Source of the DNA: Hymenobacter sp. PAMC 26628 | Lineage (GTDB): Bacteria; Bacteroidota; Bacteroidia; Cytophagales; Hymenobacteraceae | Length of the DNA stretch: 64,000 nt | NCBI RefSeq assembly: GCF_001562275.1 | Contig: NZ_CP014304.1 | Span: forward strand, 248,001 to 312,000 | Direction of reading: 5' to 3' | Notes under the pieces: generated by a model | What the model was told of the DNA's origin: nothing | Database searches by the model: none | What the model saw: only the letters and a program-made list of their open reading frames with translations | Made by a program: the position numbers and the translations under genes | Shown: piece after piece, positions 1-10,942 of the stretch | How the letters are laid out: each line of letters starts with the position of its first letter | How positions within the stretch are numbered: position 1 is the stretch's first letter

Positions 1-1
1 C

Positions 2-310
2 ATGTCAAAAGTTTTATCCCTTTTATTAGTGGCTGCCGCGTTGGCTTCCTGCACCGCCGCCCGCGACGAGCGCCTGCGCACGACCAATGCCAGCCGCACC
101 CCGCAGCCCCACACCACCATCGTGGACTGCCCCGTGTACGACGGCATGACCAAAACCTCGGCCGTGCTGGCGCAGTCGCCCACCGGCACCGAGGTGCAAG
201 TCACCGACACCATCAGCGCCTACTTCGTGAAGGTGCGCCTCGACAAAGATGGCAAAACCACCACCGGCTACATGGACCGCCGCTGCTTCGGCGCGCGTGG
301 CGACAAGTAG
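2..310 (+). CDS. small SH3-like lipoprotein
   Basis: A 102-residue protein whose N-terminus is a lipoprotein signal: a hydrophobic run followed by LASC, with Cys at about residue 17, so it should be exported and lipid-anchored. The mature part has the alternating pattern of a bacterial SH3-like domain (a CPVYDGMTKTSAVL stretch, then TGTEVQV, then YFVKVRL, ending in TGYMDRRC). Such domains usually bind peptidoglycan or peptides; that role here is inference. The ATG lies one base inside the window edge, so its promoter is not visible. It converges on gcvP across a bidirectional terminator. Confidence 0.6.
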   Translation: MSKVLSLLLVAAALASCTAARDERLRTTNASRTPQPHTTIVDCPVYDGMTKTSAVLAQSPTGTEVQVTDTISAYFVKVRLDKDGKTTTGYMDRRCFGARGDK

Positions 311-314
311 GTTT

Positions 315-460
315 TGGTTCTAGTTGTTGGTTGCTCGTTGTTAGTTGTTCGGTTAATGGGGCCCTATTTGCACCTCGTACCTAATATAAAAAGGGCCGCT
401 TCCATATTGGAAGCGGCCCTTTTTCCTAACAACTGACAACGAGCAACCGACAACTAAAAA

Positions 461-464
<4 letters not shown>
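315..464. repeat. interspersed inverted repeat, family C (copy C1)
   Basis: Two imperfect arms built from short TAGTTGTTGGTTGC-type units (about 315-352 and 426-464) are inverted around the terminator hairpin. The same GTTGTCAGTTG-type units recur at 10834-10942 and 43150-43243. The right arm runs into the stop codon of gcvP. Confidence 0.6.
388..424. terminator. bidirectional intrinsic terminator
   Basis: Perfect 16-bp stem (AAAAAGGGCCGCTTCC and its complement) with a five-base loop. It has A-tract and T-tract flanks on both sides, so it can end transcription from the upstream lipoprotein gene and from gcvP, which converge here. Confidence 0.85.
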
Positions 465-3388
<2,924 letters not shown>

Positions 3389-3421
3389 GAAGTGGGGGTG
3401 GCGGGGCGTAAAGTCCTACAA

Positions 3422-3429
3422 CAAAGGTA
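3422..3429 (-). promoter_or_regulatory. Bacteroidota -7 box for gcvP
   Basis: Reads TACCTTTG on the minus strand, an exact match to TAnnTTTG, ending 34 bases before the gcvP ATG. No clear -33 TTTG is seen. It is back to back with the box for the divergent gene. Confidence 0.55.
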
Positions 3430-3462
3430 GGGGCGAAACGTCCCGGCCGGGGCCTAAATCGG

Positions 3463-3470
3463 TAGCTTTG
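3463..3470 (+). promoter_or_regulatory. Bacteroidota -7 box for the dehydrogenase gene
   Basis: TAGCTTTG, an exact TAnnTTTG match, ends 32 bases before the ATG at 3503. With the minus-strand box 33 bases away it makes a compact divergent promoter region. Confidence 0.55.
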
Positions 3471-3502
3471 TCCGACCGCCCCACCCATTTTTCCGCCGCT
3501 TT

Positions 3503-4717
3503 ATGCTCAAAATTGGTCTGCTCTGCGAGGGCAAAACCCCGCCCGACCGCCGCGTACCCCTTACGCCCAAGAAGTGCGTGGAAGCCCAAAGCACGTTCCC
3601 CGGCCTGCAAATAATTGTGCAAAACAGCCCGCTGCGCAGCTACGCCGACCAGGAATACCGCGACCTGGGCATCGAGGTGCGCGAGGATATGGCCGGCTGC
3701 GACGTGCTGCTGGGCGTGAAGGAAGTGCCCGTGGCCCAGCTGCTGCCGTACCAAACGTACCTGTTCTTCTCGCACACCATCAAGGCGCAGCCGGCCAACC
3801 AGCAGCTCCTGCGCGCGGTGCTCGACCGTAGTATTAAACTTATTGACTACGAGCTGATTACCAATGAGCGCGGCGAGCGGGTGGTGGCCTTTGGGCGTTA
3901 CGCCGGCATTGTGGGGGCCTACAACGGGCTGCTCACCTACGGCCGCAAGCACGGCCTGTTTGCCCTCAAGCCCGCTCACGAGTGCGTGGACATGGACGAC
4001 ATGCAGGAGGAATACTTCAAAGTCAAAGCGCTGCCGCCCATCAAGATAGCCGTGACCGGCACCGGCCGCGTGGCCCAGGGGGCCCTGGAAGTGCTCGACC
4101 GCGTGGGCATCCGGCGGGTGAGCGTGTACGACTACCTTTACCACGATTTCCGCGAGCCGGTGTACGCGCAGCTGTGCTCAGCCGACTACAACAGCCGCCG
4201 CGACGGCCGCGTCTGGGACACAACCGATTTCCACCGCCACCCGGAGGCTTACAAGTCCACCTTTGGCCTGTTCGCACCCGTCACCGACCTGCTGATTGCC
4301 TGCGCTTTCTGGCACCCGGCGGCCCCGCGCCTCTTCGAGCTGGCCGACGTTGGGGGCCCCAACTTCCGCATCAACACCATCGCCGATGTCACCTGCGACG
4401 TGAACGGTTCCATCCCCATCACGCAGCGCAGCACCAGCATCCCCGACCCCGCCTTCGACTACGACCCCACCACCGGGGTCCTGGCGCCGCCCTACTCGGG
4501 CCCCCAGAATATCACGGTGATGGCCGTGGACAACCTGCCCTGCGAGCTGCCCCGCAACGCCAGCCGCGACTTCGGCCGCCAGCTGCTCGACCATGTGTTC
4601 CCCCAGTTTTTCAACGGCGATGCCGGCGGCGTGCTGGCCCGCGCCACCATTGCCATGGAGGGGAAATTGACGGAGCGGTTCGGGTATCTGGCGGGGTACG
4701 CGGGCGCCGGCCGGTAA
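3503..4717 (+). CDS. saccharopine dehydrogenase / alanine dehydrogenase-type NAD(P) oxidoreductase
   Basis: A 404-residue cytosolic enzyme of the alanine dehydrogenase/pyridine nucleotide transhydrogenase superfamily. The N-terminus (IGLLCEGKTPPDRRVPLTP) is the typical substrate-binding start, and a Rossmann motif (VTGTGRVAQGALEVL) lies near residue 185. The C-terminal VDNLPCELPRNAS resembles the Lys1-type, lysine-forming saccharopine dehydrogenases more than alanine dehydrogenase. The exact substrate cannot be fixed from sequence; lysine or saccharopine metabolism is the better guess. It is divergent from gcvP with its own TAGCTTTG box. Confidence 0.75.
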   Translation: MLKIGLLCEGKTPPDRRVPLTPKKCVEAQSTFPGLQIIVQNSPLRSYADQEYRDLGIEVREDMAGCDVLLGVKEVPVAQLLPYQTYLFFSHTIKAQPANQQLLRAVLDRSIKLIDYELITNERGERVVAFGRYAGIVGAYNGLLTYGRKHGLFALKPAHECVDMDDMQEEYFKVKALPPIKIAVTGTGRVAQGALEVLDRVGIRRVSVYDYLYHDFREPVYAQLCSADYNSRRDGRVWDTTDFHRHPEAYKSTFGLFAPVTDLLIACAFWHPAAPRLFELADVGGPNFRINTIADVTCDVNGSIPITQRSTSIPDPAFDYDPTTGVLAPPYSGPQNITVMAVDNLPCELPRNASRDFGRQLLDHVFPQFFNGDAGGVLARATIAMEGKLTERFGYLAGYAGAGR

Positions 4718-4757
4718 CGCTAGGCGCTATCTTTACTAGGTACCAAAGACTTCGATA

Positions 4758-5354
4758 ATGGCCGTTATCACCCAGCTTTCGCAGCTTGATCCGAACCAGT
4801 CTTATACCTACGCCGACTACTTAAGCTGGCGGTTCACTGAGTTTGTGGAGTTAGTGAAGGGCAAGTTGTTGCGGCCCATGGCGGGCCCCAGCCCCCGCCA
4901 CCAGCAGTATTCCACCAACTTGGTGGCTGAAATACACCCTTTCCTGAAAGGCAAGGCCTGCCGGGTCTACGCCGCGCCTTTCGACGTGCGCCTGATCACG
5001 GGCGGCGGTAATGGCGACGAGGAAATCCGCACCGTGGTGCAGCCCGACATCTGCGTGGTGTGCGACTTGGGCAAAATTGACAGCCGCGGCTGCGTGGGGG
5101 CCCCCGATTGGATTATTGAAATCCTCTCGCCCGGCAACGCCGGCCACGACACCAAAACCAAGTTCGACCTCTACCAGGAAAGCGGGGTGCGCGAATACTG
5201 GATTGTGTTCCCCGGCATTAACACGGTGACGGCCTACGTGCTCGAAAACGAGCGATATGAACTGGCCGCCGAGTACGCTGCGCCGGGCCCCATGCCGGTG
5301 GCCACGCTGCCGGGACTGGCTTTGGAATGGGCCGACTTGTTCGACGATCTTTAG
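4758..5354 (+). CDS. Uma2 family (DUF820) putative restriction-like endonuclease
   Basis: 198 residues with the Uma2 signature: VVQPDICVV, then PDWIIEILSPGNAGHDT, then a KFDLYQESGVREYWIV stretch. These form the PD-(D/E)xK-like core of the family. Members are common in Cyanobacteria and Hymenobacter, and their biological role is unknown. A near-consensus TATCTTTA box ends 22 bases before the ATG, so it may be transcribed on its own although it follows the previous gene by only 40 bases. The TAG stop is directly followed by GGCCCC. Confidence 0.85.
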   Translation: MAVITQLSQLDPNQSYTYADYLSWRFTEFVELVKGKLLRPMAGPSPRHQQYSTNLVAEIHPFLKGKACRVYAAPFDVRLITGGGNGDEEIRTVVQPDICVVCDLGKIDSRGCVGAPDWIIEILSPGNAGHDTKTKFDLYQESGVREYWIVFPGINTVTAYVLENERYELAAEYAAPGPMPVATLPGLALEWADLFDDL

Positions 5355-5359
5355 GGCCC

Positions 5360-6634
5360 CTAGCGTACCCGGTACAGCCTAGCGCCGAACAGGAAGATGA
5401 AGGCGTAGCAGATAATGGGCAGGTAATAGGCCGCGGCGATGTCGTGGTTGGCGATTTTGCCCATGAGGAAGGGGAAGAACGCGCCGCCGGCTACGGCCAT
5501 CACCAGCACCGACGAGGCTTGCGGCGTCTGGGGCCCCAGGTCTTTGATGCCCAGGCTGAAAATGGTGGGGAACATGATGCTGAAGAAGAAGTTGATCAGC
5601 AGCAGGCAGACGAACGACGGCCAGCCCCAGCTTTGGGCCACTACCAGGCACATGGCGATGTTGGCCAAGGCAAAGGTGGCTAGTAGTTTGGGTGGGGCGA
5701 TGAAGCGCATGAGGAAGGTGCCCACGAAGCGGCCGCTCATCATCAGCACCATGAACAGGGCGAAGTAGCTGGCGGCCACTTTGTCGGAAAAGTGCATTTT
5801 CTCAACCCCGTAGTTGATGAAAAACGCCCAGGTACCGCCCTGCGCCGCCACGTTGAGGAACTGCGCCACCCAGGCCCACACGAAGTGGCGGTGCCGCAGC
5901 AGGCCCTTGGCGGCCGGCGCCACCTCGGCCGTGCCCGAGTAAAAGCCGGCCTCGGTTTCGGCGGGCGCGGGGGCGGCGTGGGCGTTGGAGAGGGGCGGCA
6001 CCCGCACGAAGAAAAACGCCACGGCGATGCCCAGGATAACGCTGCCGATGATGGTGTACATGGTTTTCACCGACGACAAGTCGCCGGTGACGTGCGCCGC
6101 GCTGCCGCCCAATATGAAGTAGCTGCCCAGCAGGGGCCCCACCACCGCCCCCAGGCCGTTGAAGGATTGGGCAAAGTTCAGGCGCTGGTCGCTGGTGCGT
6201 TGGTCGCCGAGGGCAGCCATGAAGGGGTGCGCCACGGCCTCCAGCGTGGCCAGCCCGCAGGCCAGCACGAACAGGGCCCCCCGGAAAAAGCCAAACGAGC
6301 TGGCGTTGGCCGCCGGCACGAACAGGAACGCGCCCACCGCGTACAGCCCTAGCCCCAGCAGTACGCCGTTCTTGTAGCCGAAGCGCTTCATAAACAAGCC
6401 CGCCGGGATGCCCATCACCGCGTAGGCCCCAAAAATGGAGAACTGCACCAGCCCCGAGTTGGCCTTGCTCACGTGCAACACGTTCTGGAAGTGCTTGTTG
6501 AGCACGTCGCCCATCGTAATGGCAATGGCCCAGAGCATGAACAGCGACGAGACAAAAATCAGCGTCGGCACGTACTTTTTCTCCGTGAAGGAGGCGGTCT
6601 GGGGCACGGTGGCTGCCGTGGCGGCTGGTTGCAT
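5360..6634 (-). CDS. sugar MFS transporter, FucP-like
   Basis: 424 residues with about twelve predicted membrane helices, of the fucose-permease (FHS) branch of the major facilitator superfamily. An N-terminal FVSSLFMLWAIAITMGDVLN segment and GIPAGLFMKRFGYKNGVLLG after helix 2 are typical. It should import a monosaccharide or small glycoside by proton symport across the inner membrane. It is the last gene of the minus-strand polysaccharide locus, so it probably takes up the sugar released by the GH130 enzyme upstream. Sugar specificity is not readable. Confidence 0.88.
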   Translation of the reverse strand: MQPAATAATVPQTASFTEKKYVPTLIFVSSLFMLWAIAITMGDVLNKHFQNVLHVSKANSGLVQFSIFGAYAVMGIPAGLFMKRFGYKNGVLLGLGLYAVGAFLFVPAANASSFGFFRGALFVLACGLATLEAVAHPFMAALGDQRTSDQRLNFAQSFNGLGAVVGPLLGSYFILGGSAAHVTGDLSSVKTMYTIIGSVILGIAVAFFFVRVPPLSNAHAAPAPAETEAGFYSGTAEVAPAAKGLLRHRHFVWAWVAQFLNVAAQGGTWAFFINYGVEKMHFSDKVAASYFALFMVLMMSGRFVGTFLMRFIAPPKLLATFALANIAMCLVVAQSWGWPSFVCLLLINFFFSIMFPTIFSLGIKDLGPQTPQASSVLVMAVAGGAFFPFLMGKIANHDIAAAYYLPIICYAFIFLFGARLYRVR

Positions 6635-6675
6635 AAGGGGAAGCTAAAGGGTTGATAGTTGGGGCCCCCGGGCTT

Positions 6676-6769
6676 TAGCGTGGACTCTGCGAGTCCGCGT
6701 CGCTGCCCGGTCGCTGCCCGATAATCGGCAGGACGAAGCGAGCAACGCGGACTCGCAGAGTCCACGCTA
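6676..6769. repeat. interspersed inverted repeat, family B (copy B1)
   Basis: Perfect 24-bp arms (beginning TAGCGTGGACTCTGCGAGTC) at 6676-6699 and 6746-6769 around a 46-base centre. Related copies lie at 38600-38694, 56807-56899 and 60675-60792. A lone half arm (CTGCGAGTCCGGGG) occurs near 8039. It sits between the GH130 and MFS genes of one operon. Confidence 0.8.
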
Positions 6770-6773
6770 CAGC

Positions 6774-7997
6774 TTATTCCACCGGGCGAGTGGCGACGGC
6801 GATTTTCGAATCGGCGGTACCGTAGTACAGAAACCAGGTGGACTTGTAGCGCGCTAGGCCTTCCAGAAACACTACTTGGTTCACCTGGCCGGTCTTCTCG
6901 TAGGGCTTGTCGGGGCGCATGAAGTTGGTGTTGGTGCGCTGGAGCAGCTTGGTGGGGTCGTTCTTGTCGAACAGGGCCTGGGCGGCGGTGTAGGTGCCCT
7001 CGGGCAGCGACTTGTCGCCGAACGAGGGCACGTTGCGGCTGTTGTAAATCAGGCGGATGCCTTGGTCGGTGAGCATGGCCGGGGGGCCCGATTCCACCAG
7101 GTCGCTGTCGAACTTGCCGGCGCGGGTGGGCAGCACCACCTTCAGGTTGGGCAGGGTAAGGGCTTGGTCGCGCAGCGGCACGGGCGGCTTCTCGCCGGGT
7201 GCCATTTCCAGCGGCGTCCAGTGGATGAGGTCGTCGGAGGTGGCCAACCAGATTTGGGCGTCGCCCCAGTACATCCAGTACTTGCCCTTGATTTTGGTGG
7301 CCACGATGCGCCCGTCGGGCTCGTAGCGCGACACGATGGAGCCCGATTTGCTCCACTTGCCCAGGTACTTGCCGCCGCCGGCCTGGGCAAAAGCGTTGCC
7401 GTACTTCGTCCAGTGCCGCAGGTCGGGCGAGGAGGCCACGTGCAGGCGGGCCAGTTTGCCGTCGTAGGCCGTGTAGGTCATGTAATAGGTGCCCTTGGCA
7501 TCTTCCACCACGCGCGGGTCCTCGGTGCCGCCGGTTTCGTACTTCTTCTGGGCGTCGTTGGCGGGGTACAGTACGGGCTCGGGCTCGCGCGCGAAGTGGA
7601 TGCCGTCGGTGCTGCTGGCCAGGCCCACGCGCGAGGCCTTGCCGAAGGTGGTGATTTTATTCTCGGCCCGGTACAGCATGTAAATCTTGCCGTCGCGCAC
7701 CACCACAGCGGGGTTGAACACGTCTTTTTCCTCCCACAGCACTGTCTTTTTCAGAACGGGGTCGGTGAACTTGCCCACCGCGCTGGGGCCCAAAATGGGG
7801 TTGGCGCTGTCTACTTTTACGAAGTTTAGCAGGGCCCAGCTGCCGCCGCTGGCCGCGGCGGTGGTGTCGGCTGGGGCCCCGGCGCTGGGCGCGGTGGCCA
7901 CCGCGGCGGTGTTAGGCGAGCCGTTGCAGCCGGCCAGCAGGGCCAGCGCGGCAACGCTGCCGATGAGGAAAGGAACGTGGCTGGGGGAAATACGCAT
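6774..7997 (-). CDS. GH130 family lipoprotein glycosidase/phosphorylase
   Basis: A 407-residue exported protein: the signal ends in LLAGC (Cys about 23), so it is lipid-anchored. The body is a five-bladed propeller of the GH130/GH43-like fold with repeated YMLYRAENK, GGTEDPRVVE, YYMTYTAYDGK and LHVASSPDLRHW motifs. The EDPR and TAYDGK motifs are typical of GH130, whose members act on beta-mannosides by phosphorolysis or hydrolysis. A lipoprotein location favours a hydrolase, since phosphate-dependent enzymes normally stay in the cytosol; that is inference. It lies between the LamG lipoprotein and the MFS transporter in the SusC/D operon. Confidence 0.8.
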   Translation of the reverse strand: MRISPSHVPFLIGSVAALALLAGCNGSPNTAAVATAPSAGAPADTTAAASGGSWALLNFVKVDSANPILGPSAVGKFTDPVLKKTVLWEEKDVFNPAVVVRDGKIYMLYRAENKITTFGKASRVGLASSTDGIHFAREPEPVLYPANDAQKKYETGGTEDPRVVEDAKGTYYMTYTAYDGKLARLHVASSPDLRHWTKYGNAFAQAGGGKYLGKWSKSGSIVSRYEPDGRIVATKIKGKYWMYWGDAQIWLATSDDLIHWTPLEMAPGEKPPVPLRDQALTLPNLKVVLPTRAGKFDSDLVESGPPAMLTDQGIRLIYNSRNVPSFGDKSLPEGTYTAAQALFDKNDPTKLLQRTNTNFMRPDKPYEKTGQVNQVVFLEGLARYKSTWFLYYGTADSKIAVATRPVE

Positions 7998-8090
7998 GCG
8001 GGGAATGAAGTGAATGTTGAGGGCAATTGGCCTAGAATCTGCGAGTCCGGGGTACTATTGGATTTCTTTCCGAATAAAAAAACCATAAAA

Positions 8091-8190
8091 TAGAACGTCA
8101 TGCAGCGCGCAGCGAAGCATCTTTTCCGCGTAACTAATCATGATTAATGGCGCAGAAAAGGTGCTTCGCTGCGCTTTGCACGACGTTCTA
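8091..8190. repeat. interspersed inverted repeat, family A (copy A1)
   Basis: Outer arms TAGAACGTCATGCAGCGCGC and its near complement enclose a second stem, AGCGAAGCATCTTTTC paired with GAAAAGGTGCTTCGCT. Other copies are at 39577-39673, 41092-41182, 54910-54999 and 62587-62694, with a mini form at 37009-37037. The centre (TAATCATGATTA) is itself palindromic. Confidence 0.8.
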
Positions 8191-8218
8191 TCTTGTGCGA
8201 TTTATGGCTGCGGCGCGG

Positions 8219-9295
8219 CTACAGCGATTTTTCGATGGTGTAGATGGACTGCACCTCCGCGTCGGTCAAGGCGCGGTTATAGAAGCGGATGTCATCCATC
8301 TGGCCTTTGAAGTAAGCGGGGCCGTAGTACTCGAAGTAGCCGGCCGCCTGGCCGCCGGTGGGCACGCTGTTGTAGATGCTCTTGGGCAGCTGCTGGCCGA
8401 TGCACAGGGCCACGGCCTGCGGCACGGTCTTCAGGGGGCCCTTCACGTCGGTCCAGGTTTTTACCAGGGCCCCGTTGATGTAGAATTTCATGCTACCGTC
8501 GGTATACGACACGGTCACGTGCGTCCACACGTTCGTGGGCACAATGCCCGCCTCGTCGTCCTTGTCGGCAGTGGTCGCCGTGGTGGTGATGGTGAGGAAG
8601 GGCTTGCCGGCGCTCTGGAGCTGGAATTTGTAGCCCGTCCAGCGGTTCAGCGAGAGCAGGTAGTTGTTGTCATTGCCATCGAAGCGCTTACACCACAGGC
8701 TGATGGTGAGCGCCTGCGGGTTGAGCGCGGCCTGGTAGGGCACCTCGATGTAGGCCCCGTTGTTGAACTCGTAGGCCTGGCCGGCTTGGCCAAACCGGTC
8801 GGCCACCAGCACCGGCAGTGTGCCACCGTCGCCGGGCGCGGTGCCGGGGCCCGTGGGGCCCGAGCGCAGCGTGCCGTTGTTGGCGTTGGCCGTGGCGTCG
8901 TTGGCATTGCCGCTGAACTTCCACTGCGCCACCAGGTTGGCCACCGACACTTCCTGAACCAGCGCCGACTTGAATACCACCACGGCGCGCCGCAGGTTGG
9001 CGGTGGCCGCGTTCACGGCGGCCTGGTTGTAGCTGGCGTCGTTCTTGGTGGCCGTGGACAAGTCAAGGGCGGTTTTTAGGGCGGTTTTCGCGCCTGGGGC
9101 GTAGGTGCCGGGCTTGGTGCCCTCGGTGGCGGCGGTGTAGCCCACCGTCACGGAGTCAATCAGGGCCGCGAGCTTGGTTTTGTCGGCGTTGCCCACGGGG
9201 GCGCTGTCGTCGGTTTTCGAGCACGACGAGGCCCCCACTAGGGCCCCCAGCAGCAGCAAAATGAGTGCGAACAAATAAAATCGTTGGCTTTTCAT
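8219..9295 (-). CDS. LamG/concanavalin-like domain lipoprotein
   Basis: A 358-residue lipoprotein (signal ending in GASSC). After a short three-helix FIVAR-like region (about residues 35-115) comes a LamG/Laminin_G_3 jelly-roll domain (about 120-355). Its motifs include WKFSGNANDATANANNGTL, YIEVPYQAALNPQALTISLW, WTHVTVSYTDGSMKFYING and GQMDDIRFYNRALTDAEV. Such proteins are surface glycan-binding components that follow SusD in many loci; here it probably fills the SGBP role. It is 41 bases downstream of susD. Confidence 0.85.
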   Translation of the reverse strand: MKSQRFYLFALILLLLGALVGASSCSKTDDSAPVGNADKTKLAALIDSVTVGYTAATEGTKPGTYAPGAKTALKTALDLSTATKNDASYNQAAVNAATANLRRAVVVFKSALVQEVSVANLVAQWKFSGNANDATANANNGTLRSGPTGPGTAPGDGGTLPVLVADRFGQAGQAYEFNNGAYIEVPYQAALNPQALTISLWCKRFDGNDNNYLLSLNRWTGYKFQLQSAGKPFLTITTTATTADKDDEAGIVPTNVWTHVTVSYTDGSMKFYINGALVKTWTDVKGPLKTVPQAVALCIGQQLPKSIYNSVPTGGQAAGYFEYYGPAYFKGQMDDIRFYNRALTDAEVQSIYTIEKSL

Positions 9296-9336
9296 GGCGA
9301 AAAGATGAGGGTTGGGCGGGAGGGAAAAGGCGGCGG

Positions 9337-10833
9337 CTACAAGCCTTTGTTGGTGTCCCGCTCGCTCTGCGGGATGGGATAAAACCGGTTGCGGGCGTAG
9401 TTGAAGTTCGGCCGGTCGGCCAGGGCCTGCTGGGCGTAGGTCTGGCCGTAGCGGGTGATGTCGAAAAAGCGCTGGAATTCCAGGGCCAACTCGGCGCGCC
9501 GCTCGCGGCGGATGGCGTCGCGCAGCTGGGCCTGGTCGGTCAGGGTCACGTCGGGCAGCAGGCCGGTGGGCACGGTGCCCGCGTTGGGCAAGCTGGTGTC
9601 GTAGACATAACTCTCACGGGCGCGCTTGCGCACTTGGTTGAGGGCTTTTAGGGCGTTGGCGCTGTTGCCAGCTTCGTTGGAAGCCTCGGCGTCCATCAGC
9701 AGCACGTCGGCGTAGCGGATGGCCTGGAAATTCAGGTTGCCGTCGCCCTTGGTGGTGGTCGGAATTTCCGACAGCGGCTGCAAGTGCTTCTTCGACACGT
9801 AGCCCGTGGTGCTCCAAGTAGGGTCAAACGGCACGCCGAAAAACGACTGCCCGCTGCGGCCCACGGAGTAGTCCAGCCGCGGGTCGACGACGCCGCCCGA
9901 GGTTTTCTCAAAATTATCCACCAGGCTCTGCGTGGGGTAGAAAAAGCCGTAGCCGTTCTGCGGGCGCGGGGCAAACCACTGGTTCAGGTTGTTGCCCTGG
10001 TTGGGGCTGAGGCCGGCCGTGTGCTGCACCGAGAAAATGGCCTCCTTGTTGTTCTTCGTCGCCGCCCGGAAGTTGTCGGCGAACACTGGCAGCAGGGCGT
10101 AAGTCCCCGAGGCCTCCACGGCCTGGGCCGTGGTGGCGGCCAGGGCCCACTTCTGCTCGTAGAGGTAGGTTTTGGCCAGCAGCGCCTGGGCGGCGCCCTT
10201 GGTGGCGCGGCCCACGTCGGCGCCGGTCCAGGTGGCGGGCAGCGCCGCGATGGCGGCCTGGCAATCGGCCTCCACCTGGGCGTAAATCTGGGCCTGGGGC
10301 AGGGCTGGGCTCTGGAGCTCCGCGGGCGTTTCCACCTTCAGGCGCAGCGGAATATTTCCGTAAATCGCCGTGAGCTGGAAGTAGTAGTAGGCCCGCAGAA
10401 ACTGCGCCTGCCCCACCGCCTGCTGCCGCACCGCGGCGCTGATGCTGGTGTTGCCGTCGGGCAGGCCGTCGAGCACCACGTTGCACTTGAACACACCGTC
10501 GTAGTAGCGCCGCCACTGGGCCTCCACGGCCGCGTTGATGGGCGTGATGTTGAAGATGTCGATGTTCTCGAAGTCGGCCTGGTCGCCGGGGTTGCTGCCC
10601 TTCACGGCGTCGTCGGAGGCCACGTCGCCGAGCACCCACAGCGCGTTCGACGACGCGTCGCGGAACGAGAGGGGCACGTAGGCGGCGTTCACGGCCAGGA
10701 GGGCGTTGGTGTCGGAGGTGAAGAACTGGCCGGCCTCGTACTGGCCCAGCACGGGCTGGTCGAGGAAGGTTTTGCAGCCGGCCGAGGTAACTAACAGGGC
10801 CCCCAGCAGGAGGGCGGTGGGTTGGATTTTCAT
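9337..10833 (-). CDS. SusD/RagB family glycan-binding lipoprotein
   Basis: A 498-residue surface lipoprotein (signal ending in LLVTSAGC). It has the SusD layout: TPR-like helices, NVVLDGLPDG, a RAYYYFQLTAIYGNIPL segment, a RYADVLLMDAEASNEAG helix and a C-terminal RRERRAELALEFQRFFDITR helix. It captures oligosaccharides and closes over the SusC barrel. SusC is directly upstream (110 bases, filled by repeat C2) and the LamG lipoprotein is directly downstream. Confidence 0.96.
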   Translation of the reverse strand: MKIQPTALLLGALLVTSAGCKTFLDQPVLGQYEAGQFFTSDTNALLAVNAAYVPLSFRDASSNALWVLGDVASDDAVKGSNPGDQADFENIDIFNITPINAAVEAQWRRYYDGVFKCNVVLDGLPDGNTSISAAVRQQAVGQAQFLRAYYYFQLTAIYGNIPLRLKVETPAELQSPALPQAQIYAQVEADCQAAIAALPATWTGADVGRATKGAAQALLAKTYLYEQKWALAATTAQAVEASGTYALLPVFADNFRAATKNNKEAIFSVQHTAGLSPNQGNNLNQWFAPRPQNGYGFFYPTQSLVDNFEKTSGGVVDPRLDYSVGRSGQSFFGVPFDPTWSTTGYVSKKHLQPLSEIPTTTKGDGNLNFQAIRYADVLLMDAEASNEAGNSANALKALNQVRKRARESYVYDTSLPNAGTVPTGLLPDVTLTDQAQLRDAIRRERRAELALEFQRFFDITRYGQTYAQQALADRPNFNYARNRFYPIPQSERDTNKGL

Positions 10834-10942
10834 GGTAGTTGTCAGTTGCTAGTTGTCGGTTGTCAGTTGTTTCTTGCTGGTTAGCGGTTGCTGGTTGTTA
10901 CAATAAAAAACTAACAGCCAGCAACTAACAGCTGAGAACTAA
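10834..10942. repeat. interspersed inverted repeat, family C (copy C2)
   Basis: Fills the whole susC-susD junction. It comprises runs of TAGTTGTCAGTTGC/GGTTGTCAGTTG units on one side and AACAGCCAGCAACTAACAGC on the other, meeting at a CAATAAAAAAC centre. A transcript would fold into a long imperfect hairpin between the two cotranscribed genes. Confidence 0.65.

Noticed and set aside
8091..8190. CRISPR array or tandem repeat
   Set aside because: The repeats are single dispersed inverted elements, not regularly spaced direct repeats with spacers, and no cas genes are seen.
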